From NCBI RefSeq assembly GCF_007795095.1, contig NZ_CP042218.1:2769001-2833000 (forward strand): 64,000 nt of DNA. The letters run 5' to 3'. The stretch is from Luteimonas granuli. GTDB taxonomy: Bacteria > Pseudomonadota > Gammaproteobacteria > Xanthomonadales > Xanthomonadaceae. The notes beneath the pieces are model-generated. The model was not told where the DNA came from, made no database searches, and saw nothing but the letters and a program-made list of their open reading frames with translations. Positions 27,778-35,037 of this stretch are shown here, piece after piece; position 1 is the stretch's first letter; every line of letters begins with the position of its first letter. Both the position numbers and the translations under genes were made by a program.

Positions 27778-27893
27778 GCCCGTCCCGCGCGCAGGGGGTG
27801 TGCTCCCCCGGCAGTCTCCGCGTCCTGCTGCCACTGCCGGCCGCCGGCCATCCATGGCCGGCTGTCCGCACACCCCCTGCGCGCGGGACGGGC
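27778..27893. repeat. 116-bp palindromic intergenic repeat, copy B
   Basis: Same length and nearly the same sequence as copy A (10891-11006), in the same orientation: GCCCGTCCCGCG left end, CGCGGGACGGGC right end, inner GGGGGTGTG/CACACCCCC arms and a GGCCATCCATGGCC core. A short matching flank to the right (GGCTCC...CGGCTTCG) suggests the unit may be slightly longer than the inverted ends. Confidence 0.8.
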
Positions 27894-28072
27894 TCCGGTG
27901 TCCTCCGGCTTCGGGACGAAGATCAAGAACAAGATCAAGAGCGGTCGCGCGCTCGTCGAGCCGCTGCTGCCCATGACGACCAGACCGTCCCCGACTTCGA
28001 CCTCGACCTTGGCGTCGACGTCGCGGCTGCTGTTGCCCTTTCCGCACCTCAACAGAGCGTCCCCTCACCGAA

Positions 28073-28088
28073 GGTGGGACTCGAACCC
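28073..28088 (-). other. tRNA T-arm-like fragment at the left end of the island
   Basis: On the minus strand GGGTTCGAGTCCCACC is a perfect T-loop/T-stem word. It resembles the 3' end of tRNA-Leu at 31291 but is not identical outside the GGGTTCGAGTCCC core, and no complete cloverleaf can be built around it. It may be a decayed attachment site or the remnant of another tRNA. Confidence 0.35.
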
Positions 28089-28304
28089 AGCCTTGCCAAT
28101 CGCGTTCCGATCCGCGCGTTGGGCGGGCGGTATGAAATGTCGCCGGTTGCGTTTCGATGGCGGTTAGAAAAAGCTTCGGAAAAACAGTGAGATATAGAGC
28201 ATGACTAATGCGGCGTCGCATAATAAGACATTTCAAAAGTCGTAATGTTGACAAAAGCACCTCGTGTCCCTCATGGTGCCTCCACGCTATCTTGGAGACC
28301 GCTC

Positions 28305-28976
28305 ATGCAAGGCAAGGCCGAGGAATTCGATTCGGCGAAGGAAAAGGTGCTCAAGGCGCGCATGTCCGTCGTGCTGAGAGCGAACGAGGTTGTGGTGGCT
28401 GAGGTCGAAGACGCCGCCCTCTGGAACGCGGTCTTCGCCGCAATCAACTCCGGATCGTCTTCGCTGCTGCAAGCCGCACCTGTGTCCCCGGTGCTTGCTG
28501 GGCCAGCGGCCGGCGGATCGGTCGTCGAAACAATGGCGCGGAATACCCCGGTCGCGGAGCCGATCAACAAATTCGCCAAGGAACTGAGCGTCGATTTGGA
28601 TGTTCTTATTGGTGCTTGCGATCCGACGCCGAACGATCCGTACTTGCGCCTCGATCCGCACCACTGGGAAAAGATGAGGAAGGAACTTCCCGCTCGCGGG
28701 GTGAAGGCGCTCCCGCCAATCGTCGTAGCGGCGACCATTCTTTGCCTGTGGTCGCGCCATGCAGCGCTGGGTTCGGTGACCCAGGCTCAAGCGCAGAGCG
28801 TTCTTGCCGCAATCAACTCTCGCGATAACAACCCGACGCGCGGAATCGCAGGTGCGAGCTGGCTGCAGGCACGTCCCGGTGGTCAGATCGTCCTAAACCC
28901 GTCGCAGATTTCTCGGGCAATCACCATCGCCAAGGGCTTCTGCGAGCAGGACTGGAGCGCATGGAAGGCGCTGTAA
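28305..28976 (+). CDS. Island gene 1: unknown protein with C-terminal winged-helix-like domain
   Basis: 223 residues from the ATG at 28305, chosen for the GGAGA site 7 bases upstream; an in-frame ATG at 28245 would add 20 residues of no clear merit. Not a family I can name. N-terminal part (about 20-50): a beta-rich segment MSVVLRANEVVVAEVEDAAL leading into a helix. Then a low-complexity Ala/Ser/Pro linker. C-terminal part (about 120-223): PPIVVAATILCLWSRHAALG, NPTRGIAGASWLQARPGG and LNPSQISRAITIAKGF, which reads as a winged-helix-like unit. The overall plan is the same as the oppositely oriented island gene at 30504-31094. It is followed 19 bases later by a HEPN-like partner. GC content is well below that of the surrounding chromosome. 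Confidence 0.75.
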   Translation: MQGKAEEFDSAKEKVLKARMSVVLRANEVVVAEVEDAALWNAVFAAINSGSSSLLQAAPVSPVLAGPAAGGSVVETMARNTPVAEPINKFAKELSVDLDVLIGACDPTPNDPYLRLDPHHWEKMRKELPARGVKALPPIVVAATILCLWSRHAALGSVTQAQAQSVLAAINSRDNNPTRGIAGASWLQARPGGQIVLNPSQISRAITIAKGFCEQDWSAWKAL

Positions 28977-28995
28977 AGGTAGAGCGAGGTAGGAA

Positions 28996-29734
28996 GTGAC
29001 TCCTGTTGATTTTCTCTTGCGGGTAGACCCGGTATGCAAGACGCAGCTGGATCGCGCCATTGCGCTCTTGTGGTTCGCCGGTAGTGGTGACCAGACCGTG
29101 GGCATGACTGCCAGGGAGATTGCTAGCGTCCTCCATTCGGGAGGGCATCCTCAGCAGAACGTGTCGCGCCTCGACAATGCGCTGCGGTTGGATCGCCGAA
29201 CGGCGGCATGCAAGGGCGGGTGGGCGCTCCGCCCAGCCGCCAGGCGTGCGCTAGATGTTTCTTACAGTGACTATCTTGGACCGAAGGAGTTGCCGGTCAG
29301 CGACAGCATCGTTCCGATGGCGCTCGTCAGCGGTACGCGCGGATACATTGAGCGTGTCGTCGATCAGATCAACAAGAGCTTTGACGGCGGCCTCTATGAT
29401 TGCTGCGCTGTGATGTGCCGACGCCTGCTGGAGACACTCATCATCGAGGTCTATGAACATGTGGGTCGCGCGGGCGACATTCGAAAGGACGGACAATTCC
29501 TCCCCCCTCAGCGATTTGGTGGACCGATTGGAAAGCGACAAGTCCATTTTTGTGAGCAAGCTTGGAATGCGGGCGCTCAAAGACTTCAAGCGTCTCGGTG
29601 ATCTCTCGGCCCATAATCGTCGTTACAACGCCCGCGTTACTGACATCGATCCGTTGCGCGCAGGTATTCGACTCGTGGCCGAGGAACTAATCCATCTGGC
29701 TGGACTGGATGCGAAGAAGGCAACGGCTGCCTAA
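28996..29734 (+). CDS. Island gene 2: winged-helix plus HEPN/DUF4145-like protein, frameshifted
   Basis: GTG start at 28996. A run of six C at 29502-29507 shifts the frame; with five C the gene reads as one 245-residue protein ending at 29734. Residues 15-88 form a winged-helix-like domain (DRAIALLWFAGSGDQTVGMT; IASVLHSGG; WALRPAARRALD). Residues 115-235 are helical, with DCCAVMCRRLLETLIIEVYE and, near the end, KRLGDLSAHNRRYN, giving R199-x6-H206, the R-x4-6-H motif of HEPN nucleases and DUF4145-like domains. The break falls between these parts, after residue 170. Probably cotranscribed with the gene before it. HEPN RNases are common in antiphage and toxin systems; this role is inferred, not shown. 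Confidence 0.7.
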
Positions 29735-29749
29735 TTTCGAGGAACGCTC

Positions 29750-29986
29750 GTGGCCAGTTTCAAATATGCGGGGTTCCTGCAGCACAACGACAGCACGGCG
29801 TTCGACGCCTTGCTGGCGCCAGGAACAATCGCTCACAACTCAGGCATCTACCGGTGTGGCGCCTGTGGTGACGAAATCGCTGCGAACAAGAACAACCCGC
29901 TTCCGCCCCAAAACCATCACCAACACGCGCCCGGGGTCGGGCCTATTAGGTGGCAACTGATCGTATTTGCGGTCCAGAGGAATTAG
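29750..29986 (+). CDS. Island gene 3: small CxxC protein
   Basis: 78 residues from a GTG at 29750, 15 bases after the preceding gene. Contains FDALLAPGTI, GIYRCGACGDEIAANKNNPL with one CxxC pair, then PPQNHHQHAPG and PIRWQLIVF. The single CxxC with downstream His residues (NHHQH) could form a small zinc knuckle. It resembles short proteins I recall as annotated only 'protein L' in other proteobacteria, but that is from memory and weak. Last gene of the rightward island set; the hairpin at 30069-30110 follows. Confidence 0.6.
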   Translation: MASFKYAGFLQHNDSTAFDALLAPGTIAHNSGIYRCGACGDEIAANKNNPLPPQNHHQHAPGVGPIRWQLIVFAVQRN

Positions 29987-30068
29987 GCGCACCTCGCTAC
30001 GGGCCTTGTACGGGTCGTGGACGAAGTGCGAAGCGCAGTTCGTACGGTGTCGCCTGAGACGGGGCGGC

Positions 30069-30110
30069 GGGGCTGCCACGTTCTAAGGGCGCGTGGCCAG
30101 CCCCATTTTT
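30069..30110 (+). terminator. Terminator between the convergent island operons
   Basis: Stem GGGGCTGCCACG/CGTGGCCAGCCCC (one bulged base) with an 11-base loop, followed by ATTTTT on the plus strand. It would end the rightward operon 28305-29986; its T tract touches the stop codon of the leftward gene at 30109. Confidence 0.65.
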
Positions 30111-30507
30111 AGTATTTGACTACAACGTTCTCGACGAGAAGGATGAAGTCGGTGGCCTTCACTTCCGTGATGACCACCGTTGAAGGATGTGCAGCGCTAT
30201 TCCGCACTCCGAGCTTGTCCTCCAAGATTCTCCTTACGTCATTGGAGATGATCTTGGCGGAACGCCCACCTTTGCCTTGATGAATTGTTGTTTTGCCCCT
30301 CGCTTCGAATTCTTCGACAAGTACGCCCGAATGTTCGAAAGGGGGGAATACGAAGCAGCTCAAAACATCTGGCAACGCCAGCAGGAGACGCCGCTTCCTC
30401 CTGCTCCACAATCGTCAAGAATAGACAAAGTAGCTAATGAGCTCCGCAGGCGCCTTGCTGCCTCCATCTGGAATCTGCAACGCAAACGCCTCTAAAGACT
30501 CCTTCAC
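30109..30507 (-). CDS. Island gene 4: winged-helix plus HEPN-like protein, two compensating frameshifts
   Basis: GTG start at 30507 overlaps the stop of the upstream gene by four bases (GTGA). As sequenced, the frame stops after 30 residues (ELISYFVYS then TGA). If a T is added at 30417-30418 and one G removed from the G6 run at 30341-30346, a 132-residue protein results: AELISYFVYSLTIVEQEEAA, SPAGVARCFELLRIPPFEHS and a C-terminal LGVRNSAAHPSTVVIT ending LLVENVVVKY. The first part is winged-helix-like; RNSAAH (102-107) is an exact R-x4-H HEPN motif. Start and stop lie in the same frame, so the two errors cancel. Same order of domains as island gene 2 on the opposite strand. Confidence 0.62.
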
Positions 30508-31094
30508 GCCTTGGCCTTCTTCGGGAAGTCATGTTCCAAATGGTTCATGCCTCGCGTGCTCACGACGATGTTTTCCATGTCCGATGTATCAAGCCATCCA
30601 TTGCGATTGGCTGTGTTGAAGAGGCTTTGCCTAAAAGCCCCAGGAACCTTGACTCCGACATCGCGGTAGCACGTGTAAACGTGGTTTTCAGTGATTCCCG
30701 TAATGCCGAGCTTGTATTGGAGAAAGTAAACGAAGATCAAATTATGATCTGGCGCGCTTTTAGCATCGAACTGTGCGTGAAAGTCCTTCAGACGACCTTG
30801 CTTCCCGCTACTAAGGTCAAGATCCTTGAGCATGGTCGGGCCGCCGCCCTTGGACTTGGCCTTCGGTTTCGGCGAGCTACCGTTCGATGCAGCCTTTTTC
30901 GATTTGCGTGCGGTCTTCTGAGCTGGTGCGGCGGGTTTTTCTTCAGCGCTGCGCTCTTGTCGCGTTGCGCTTGGCGCCTTATCGGCTAGTTGTTGTTTGA
31001 AATCCTCATATACCGCCAACACGAACGACTCAGAACCTTCTGCCTCAATAGTTCCTTCAGAGATATCAATTCGCAGTTTGGTGATGGTAGACAC
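30504..31094 (-). CDS. Island gene 5: unknown protein with N-terminal beta segment, Lys-rich linker and winged-helix-like domain
   Basis: 196 residues from a GTG at 31094 preceded by AGGGGG. N-terminus: MSTITKLRIDISEGTIEAEG then SESFVLAVYEDFKQQL, a beta-rich segment followed by a helix, like the start of island gene 1. Residues about 45-95 are a Lys/Ala/Ser/Pro linker (KTARKSKKAASNG, PKPKAKSKGGG). Residues about 115-190: NLIFVYFLQYKLGITGITEN, VYTCYRDVGVKVPGAFRQSL, NRNGWLD and VVSTRGMNHLEHDF, a winged-helix-like pattern. Directly upstream of and overlapping the HEPN-like gene. I do not recognise the family; the pair looks like a regulator or sensor plus effector. Confidence 0.75.
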   Translation of the reverse strand: MSTITKLRIDISEGTIEAEGSESFVLAVYEDFKQQLADKAPSATRQERSAEEKPAAPAQKTARKSKKAASNGSSPKPKAKSKGGGPTMLKDLDLSSGKQGRLKDFHAQFDAKSAPDHNLIFVYFLQYKLGITGITENHVYTCYRDVGVKVPGAFRQSLFNTANRNGWLDTSDMENIVVSTRGMNHLEHDFPKKAKA

Positions 31095-31245
31095 GGTAGC
31101 CCCCTGTGCATTTGTGGCTTGAGTCTACATTGCTGGGGTGCGGTGAGTACGCCAGAAAGCACTCGATGGAATACTCACCGTACTCGGCCGCCATTCGGCC
31201 GCGGCGGGCTTCTCGTACACAACTCGTACACGGGTTAAGTTCCGC

Positions 31246-31288
31246 AAAAAGAACCAGGGCCTAGCCTTTCGGCTAAGCCCTTGTTTTT
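31246..31288. terminator. Bidirectional terminator between the island and tRNA-Leu
   Basis: GGGCCTAGCC/GGCTAAGCCC stem with UUUC loop at 31257-31280. T tracts flank it on both strands: TTGTTTTT (31281-31288) on plus, and TTCTTTTT on minus (31253-31246), which would end the tRNA-Leu transcript. The 196 bases from here to 31095 hold no gene beyond the promoter region of island gene 5. Confidence 0.75.
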
Positions 31289-31290
31289 AC

Positions 31291-31377
31291 TGGTGCCGGA
31301 GGAGGGACTCGAACCCTCACGAGTGTTAGCTCGGCGGATTTTGAGTCCGCTGCGTCTACCGATTCCGCCACTCCGGC
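31291..31377 (-). tRNA. tRNA-Leu (anticodon CAA)
   Basis: 87-nt class II tRNA on the minus strand: acceptor 5' strand GCCGGAG paired with CTCCGGC, discriminator A and encoded CCA at the 3' end (31293-31291). D arm with GGTAGACGC, anticodon stem GCGGA/TCCGC around loop CTCAAAA giving anticodon CAA (reads UUG), a long variable arm, and T arm GAGGGTTCGAGTCCCTC. Its 3' end faces the low-GC island, the usual geometry for integration at a tRNA 3' end. Confidence 0.95.
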
Positions 31378-31474
31378 GCGGGCGGCAAGTATAGCGGCTG
31401 GCTTGCCCGACCACGGCGCTGCCGTCGCGTCTTCATCGCGACAGTGGGGGCGGCTGCGGGTCGGGGCGGGCCGC

Positions 31475-32086
31475 TCAGGCCGCCGCGTCGGTGCGCAGGG
31501 CGTTGTCGGCGCGAAGGTGCCATTCCCCGGACAGCGGCTCGAAGCGCGAGCACTGCTCCAGCGGCGCTTCGTAGACGTGCAGCGAGATCGCGATCGCGCC
31601 GGCGTCGGCGTTGCGGATGGTGTGGTATTCGTGCGGCGGGATCAGGCTGCCGGCGCTGCCGGGGCCGGCCTGCATGCCGCCCGCCGAGCGGAAGCGGAAG
31701 CGCTCGCCGTCGCGTTCGAGCAGCTCGAACTGGGTGATCTCCAACGCGCCGGCCCAGACGCCTTCCACGCACCAGCATCCGGCGTGGTCGTGGATCGGCG
31801 TGCCCTGGCCCGGTCCCCAGGTCATGGCGACCACGCTGTAGCCGTGCCGGGGACTCCGGTACAGCTCGCGTCGGGCGTAATGCTCGGCGATGGGCGCGTG
31901 CACGCAGTCGGGCAGGCGGACTTCCGGGTCGCGGATCAGGCTGCACATCGCACTGCGGAGGGCCGCGGTGACCGCGTGGCAGTCGCCGGCGGCGAGGGCG
32001 GCGTCGATGCCTGCGACCAGGCGTTCGCGGCCGGGAAAGGCGACGTCAGGCAGGGCGCCGGCGGCGCCAGGGGTGGTCTGGGTCAT
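31475..32086 (-). CDS. Cysteine dioxygenase family protein (cupin)
   Basis: 203 residues with the cysteine dioxygenase cupin signature: TPIHDHAGCWCVEGVWAGAL with iron ligands His99 and His101 and the third His155 in HEYHTIRN. The mammalian Cys-Tyr cofactor Cys corresponds to the Cys of this first motif. Such enzymes oxidise cysteine (or 3-mercaptopropionate) to the sulfinic acid; bacterial relatives differ in substrate. Start at 32086 (MTQTTPGAAG). It lies 159 bases downstream of the MetX-like acyltransferase on the same strand, so the two genes act on opposite sides of sulfur amino acid balance. Confidence 0.85.
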   Translation of the reverse strand: MTQTTPGAAGALPDVAFPGRERLVAGIDAALAAGDCHAVTAALRSAMCSLIRDPEVRLPDCVHAPIAEHYARRELYRSPRHGYSVVAMTWGPGQGTPIHDHAGCWCVEGVWAGALEITQFELLERDGERFRFRSAGGMQAGPGSAGSLIPPHEYHTIRNADAGAIAISLHVYEAPLEQCSRFEPLSGEWHLRADNALRTDAAA

Positions 32087-32245
32087 GTTCCGGAGTGTAC
32101 GACGCCCCGTGCTCACGGGCCGCCGCGCTGCAGCATCCCGGCGGTTCGGGCGCATCGGGCCTGTCCGCGGCATCCGCGCATCCGCGGCGTCGGGCATCGG
32201 GACATCTTGTCGGAGCTGTCGCTGACGGAGTTGCGGCTGGTGGAC

Positions 32246-33361
32246 TCAGAGCCCGGCGAGGAATCCGCCGATCGCCGGCGAGAAGCGGGCGAAGTCGACC
32301 AGGAAGGCGTCATGGCCCTGCGGCGACTCCAGCGGCAGGAACGTGGCCGCGCTGCCGCCCGCGCGCAGGCCGTCCGCGATCTCCTCCTGCTGCTGCAGCG
32401 GGAACAGGATGTCGGTGTGCACGCCGATGGCCAGTGCGCGCTCGACGCGGATGCGCGCCAGGCCCTCGGCCGTGGTGCCCCCGCAGGACTCGCCGATGTC
32501 GAACCAGTCCATGCAGCGGCTCAGGTACAGGTAGCAGTTCGGATCGAAGTTGCGCACGAAGCGGCGCGCGTGGGCCTCGAGGTAGCTTTCCACCTCGAAC
32601 TCCAGCCCGAAGGGGTCCTCGTCGTCGCGGCGGTCGGAGTCCAGGCGCACGCGGCCGAAACGGCCGTCCCATTCCAGCGCCGAGCGGTAGGTGATGACGC
32701 CGAGCTTGCGCGCCATGCGCATGCCGCTCTCGGGGTAGTGTTCCTCGTCGTAGTCGCCGCCGTTCCAGTTCGGGTCCAGCCGGATCGCTTCGCGCTGCAG
32801 CGAGCGGATCGCGATCGAGAACGGCAGCGCCTTCGCCGCGCCGGAGACATTGATGTGGCTGCGCGCGATGCCCGGATGCCGCGCCAGCAGGGCCAGCGCG
32901 ACCATGCCGCCCATGGAGTTGCCGACCACGCAGGCGAGGCGCCCGATGCCCAGCGCCCGCACCACGTGCGCGGCGGTGTCGGCCACGTCTTCGATGGACA
33001 CGTCGGGGAAGGCCAGGCGGTATGGCCGGCCGGTCGCGGGATCCAGCGAGGCCGGACCGCTGGAGCCCTTGCAGCTGCCGAGCGAGTTCACGCAGACCAC
33101 GTGCCACCGGTCGGTGTCGATGGCCTTGCCGGGACCGACCATGGTCTCCCACCAGCCCGGCGCCGGGTCGGCTTCGCTGGCCGCCGCGTGAGCGTCGGGC
33201 GAGAGTCCGGTGAGGATGAGGATGGAGTTGTCGTCGGCGGCGTTGCGCCGGCCCCAGGTCTCGTAGGCGATGCGGGCCCGCGGCAGTGTGCCCCCGCGCT
33301 TCATCGGGAAGCCGGGGGGCAGGTCGATCCAGCGCGTGCCGGGCGGGATGAATTCGGTCAT
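32246..33361 (-). CDS. metX: MetX-like homoserine/serine O-acyltransferase
   Basis: 371-residue alpha/beta hydrolase-fold acyltransferase. MTEFIPPGTRWIDLPPGFPM start at 33361; an upstream GTG at 33388 would add nine residues. Catalytic triad: Ser149 in VVGNSMGGM, Asp in GVHTDILFP and His in PQGHDAF. Oxyanion segment NSLGSCKGSSGPASLDPATG. Family members transfer acetyl or succinyl to homoserine (methionine path). In Xanthomonadaceae, close relatives have been shown to be L-serine O-succinyltransferases that serve cysteine synthesis. The GRPYRLAFPDVSIEDVAD segment differs from classical homoserine acetyltransferases and suits the latter, but I cannot decide by eye. Sits 62 bases after ccmI, on the same strand. 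Confidence 0.85.
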   Translation of the reverse strand: MTEFIPPGTRWIDLPPGFPMKRGGTLPRARIAYETWGRRNAADDNSILILTGLSPDAHAAASEADPAPGWWETMVGPGKAIDTDRWHVVCVNSLGSCKGSSGPASLDPATGRPYRLAFPDVSIEDVADTAAHVVRALGIGRLACVVGNSMGGMVALALLARHPGIARSHINVSGAAKALPFSIAIRSLQREAIRLDPNWNGGDYDEEHYPESGMRMARKLGVITYRSALEWDGRFGRVRLDSDRRDDEDPFGLEFEVESYLEAHARRFVRNFDPNCYLYLSRCMDWFDIGESCGGTTAEGLARIRVERALAIGVHTDILFPLQQQEEIADGLRAGGSAATFLPLESPQGHDAFLVDFARFSPAIGGFLAGL

Positions 33362-33423
33362 GGCCGGCAGTTTAACGGGGCCGGTCACGCCGCGACGCCG
33401 CGTCGATGCCCGTCAGGAACGCC

Positions 33424-34527
33424 TCATTCCGCGCCTAGCACCAGTTCCACGGTGGCATCGGTCGGCAAGGAAACCCGGACGGCTGCGGACTCGATGTCGT
33501 CCGCGCTGCGCTCGACCGTGCCGCGGGCCGAGATCCGCGCCGAGACCACCGCGACGTCGAGCCGCGACAGCGGCTGGGTCGGCATCGGGCTGTCGCTGTC
33601 GTCGAGGACGATGTCCAGCGGGAGCGCGGAGACCGGATGGCGCTCGGCGGCCACCGGCATCGGCGGCCCGTCCGGCGCGCGCGCCATGACGAAGACGGTG
33701 CCCTGGCCGTCGAGGCGTTCGGCGAGGCCGGGGGCCAGGCGGATGCGCACGCGCAGGCCCGGCGCGGCTGCGTCGCGGGTCCCGGAGGAGGCGAGAGGCG
33801 ACGTGGCAGGGGTGGCGGCGGCCGACGGCGGCGCTCCAGCGGACCCGGCGTCGGGCTCCGCTGGTGCCGGGGGCAGCCCGGCCGCGACACGCGCTTCGGC
33901 GATCTGGGTGCGCAAGCTGCCCGCGGTGGCGGCGTCGACGGCCGGGAGCAGGGCCTCCCACGTCGCGACCGCCTCGGCGTTCAGGCCGCGCTGGCGCTGG
34001 GCCACGCCCAGGAACCAGCGCGCGCGCTGGTTGGCGGGCTGCATCACCAGGGCCTGTTCGAGCAGGGCGAGCCCTTCGTCGTCGAACAGGTGCCGAGGGT
34101 CGGCCTGCGCCCGCGCCTGGGCCAGTTCGACCATCAGCGCCGGCTCGTCGGGCACGAGTTCCAGCGCCTTGGCATAGGCGTCGCGGGCGCCGGCGGCGTC
34201 GCCCTGGACCGACAGCGAGCGGGCCAGCAGCACCCAGCCCTCGGGCTGCTGCGGATTGCGCTCGAGCTCGGCGCGGAGCTCGGCCACTGCCGCGGCGAAC
34301 TCGGCGGGATCGACCGCGGTGTCGGCACCGGTCGCCAGCGGTGCGCGCGCCGCGGGTTCGAGGGCCGCGGGCGTGCCGAGCAGCAGGTAGGCACCGAGCG
34401 TCAGCACCGGCACCGCGGCCAGCGTCGCCAGCCAGGTGCGGGGGGAGTTGCGGCGCAGCGGCGCCACGACCACGGCCGTGATCGCCAGCGAGCCGAAGAG
34501 CAGGGCCAGGAGGAACACCGTTGCCAT
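33424..34527 (-). CDS. ccmI: c-type cytochrome biogenesis protein CcmI (TPR)
   Basis: 367 residues. Two membrane segments at the N-terminus (about 3-22 and 35-52), then a periplasmic TPR region (about 85-210: GWVLLARSLSVQGDAAGARD; AYAKALELVPDEPALMVELA; ALVMQPANQRARWFLGVAQR), a Pro/Ala-rich spacer and a C-terminal beta domain (about 265-367). CcmI chaperones apocytochrome c to the CcmFH heme lyase. The start at 34527 overlaps the stop of ccmH by one base. Last of the ccm genes in this cluster. Confidence 0.92.
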   Translation of the reverse strand: MATVFLLALLFGSLAITAVVVAPLRRNSPRTWLATLAAVPVLTLGAYLLLGTPAALEPAARAPLATGADTAVDPAEFAAAVAELRAELERNPQQPEGWVLLARSLSVQGDAAGARDAYAKALELVPDEPALMVELAQARAQADPRHLFDDEGLALLEQALVMQPANQRARWFLGVAQRQRGLNAEAVATWEALLPAVDAATAGSLRTQIAEARVAAGLPPAPAEPDAGSAGAPPSAAATPATSPLASSGTRDAAAPGLRVRIRLAPGLAERLDGQGTVFVMARAPDGPPMPVAAERHPVSALPLDIVLDDSDSPMPTQPLSRLDVAVVSARISARGTVERSADDIESAAVRVSLPTDATVELVLGAE

Positions 34528-35037
34528 CACCACTCCTGTCCTTCGTCCACGGGGTCCAGCGCCGCGCGGTTGGCGGCTGCGCGCCGACGTACCACCACCA
34601 CCAGGACGGCGGCGCCGGCCAGCAGCACCAGCGCCGGCGCGAGCCACAGCAGCAGCGTGCCGCCGCCGAACTGCGGGCGGTAGAGCACGAACTCGCCGTA
34701 GCGGTCGACCAGGAAGCGCTTGATCTCGGCGTCGCTGCGGCCTTCGCGCATGAGGTTGTAGACCTCGCGGCGCAGGTCGTGGGCGATCGGGGCGTCGGAA
34801 TCCGCCAGCGACTGGTTCTGGCACATCACGCAGCGCAACTCGGTGGTGAGTGCGCGGGAAGCGCTGCTCCTCGGCGCGGTCCCTGAACTCCAGCGGCTGG
34901 ACGTTGCGCACCGCCTGCGCGGCGGCGGGCGGCGGCGCGACGAGCGCCGCCGAGAAGGCGAATGCGGACAGCAGCGCCAGCAGGCAGGCGCGGGCGGCAG
35001 CCGCGCCGCGGTCGCGGATGGCCGTGCGTGCGCTCAT
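34527..35037 (-). CDS. ccmH: Cytochrome c maturation protein CcmH, frameshifted
   Basis: Start at 35037 (MSARTAIRDRG, signal peptide ending PPPAAAQA). At 34856-34858 the plus strand reads GGG where GG is needed; restored, the protein continues EEQRFRALTTELRCVMCQNQ with the redox CxxC and the family stretch SLADSDAPIAHDLRREVYNL, then FLVDRYGEFVLYRPQFGGGT and a C-terminal membrane segment, about 169 residues. CcmH keeps apocytochrome c cysteines reduced and pairs with CcmF in heme attachment. As sequenced the frame after residue 60 is nonsense and runs on into ccmI. A base-calling error is likely. Confidence 0.9.

Larger units (their letters stand above)
27501..28304. other. Gene-free stretch at the left border of the low-GC island
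   Basis: About 800 bases without a convincing gene on either strand. It holds the 116-bp repeat copy B (27778-27893) and a tRNA-like T-arm fragment at 28073-28088. After about 28130 the base composition drops and AT-rich words appear (for example around 28190-28260). A perfect TTGACA at 28248-28253 could be the -35 of the island genes, although the hexamer 17 bases later (TCATGG) is a poor -10. Confidence 0.5.

Noticed and set aside
28050..28180. A full tRNA gene around the T-arm word at 28073-28088
   Set aside because: No acceptor stem, anticodon arm or D arm could be paired; only a fragment.
30187..30495. Plus-strand 102-codon frame opposite island gene 4
   Set aside because: The minus strand gives a coherent protein with a HEPN motif once two simple indels are repaired, and its start overlaps the upstream gene; the plus frame has no ribosome-binding site or family features.
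28130..31290. Prophage or integrative element with its own integrase
   Set aside because: No integrase, transposase, capsid or replication gene could be read in the island on either strand.
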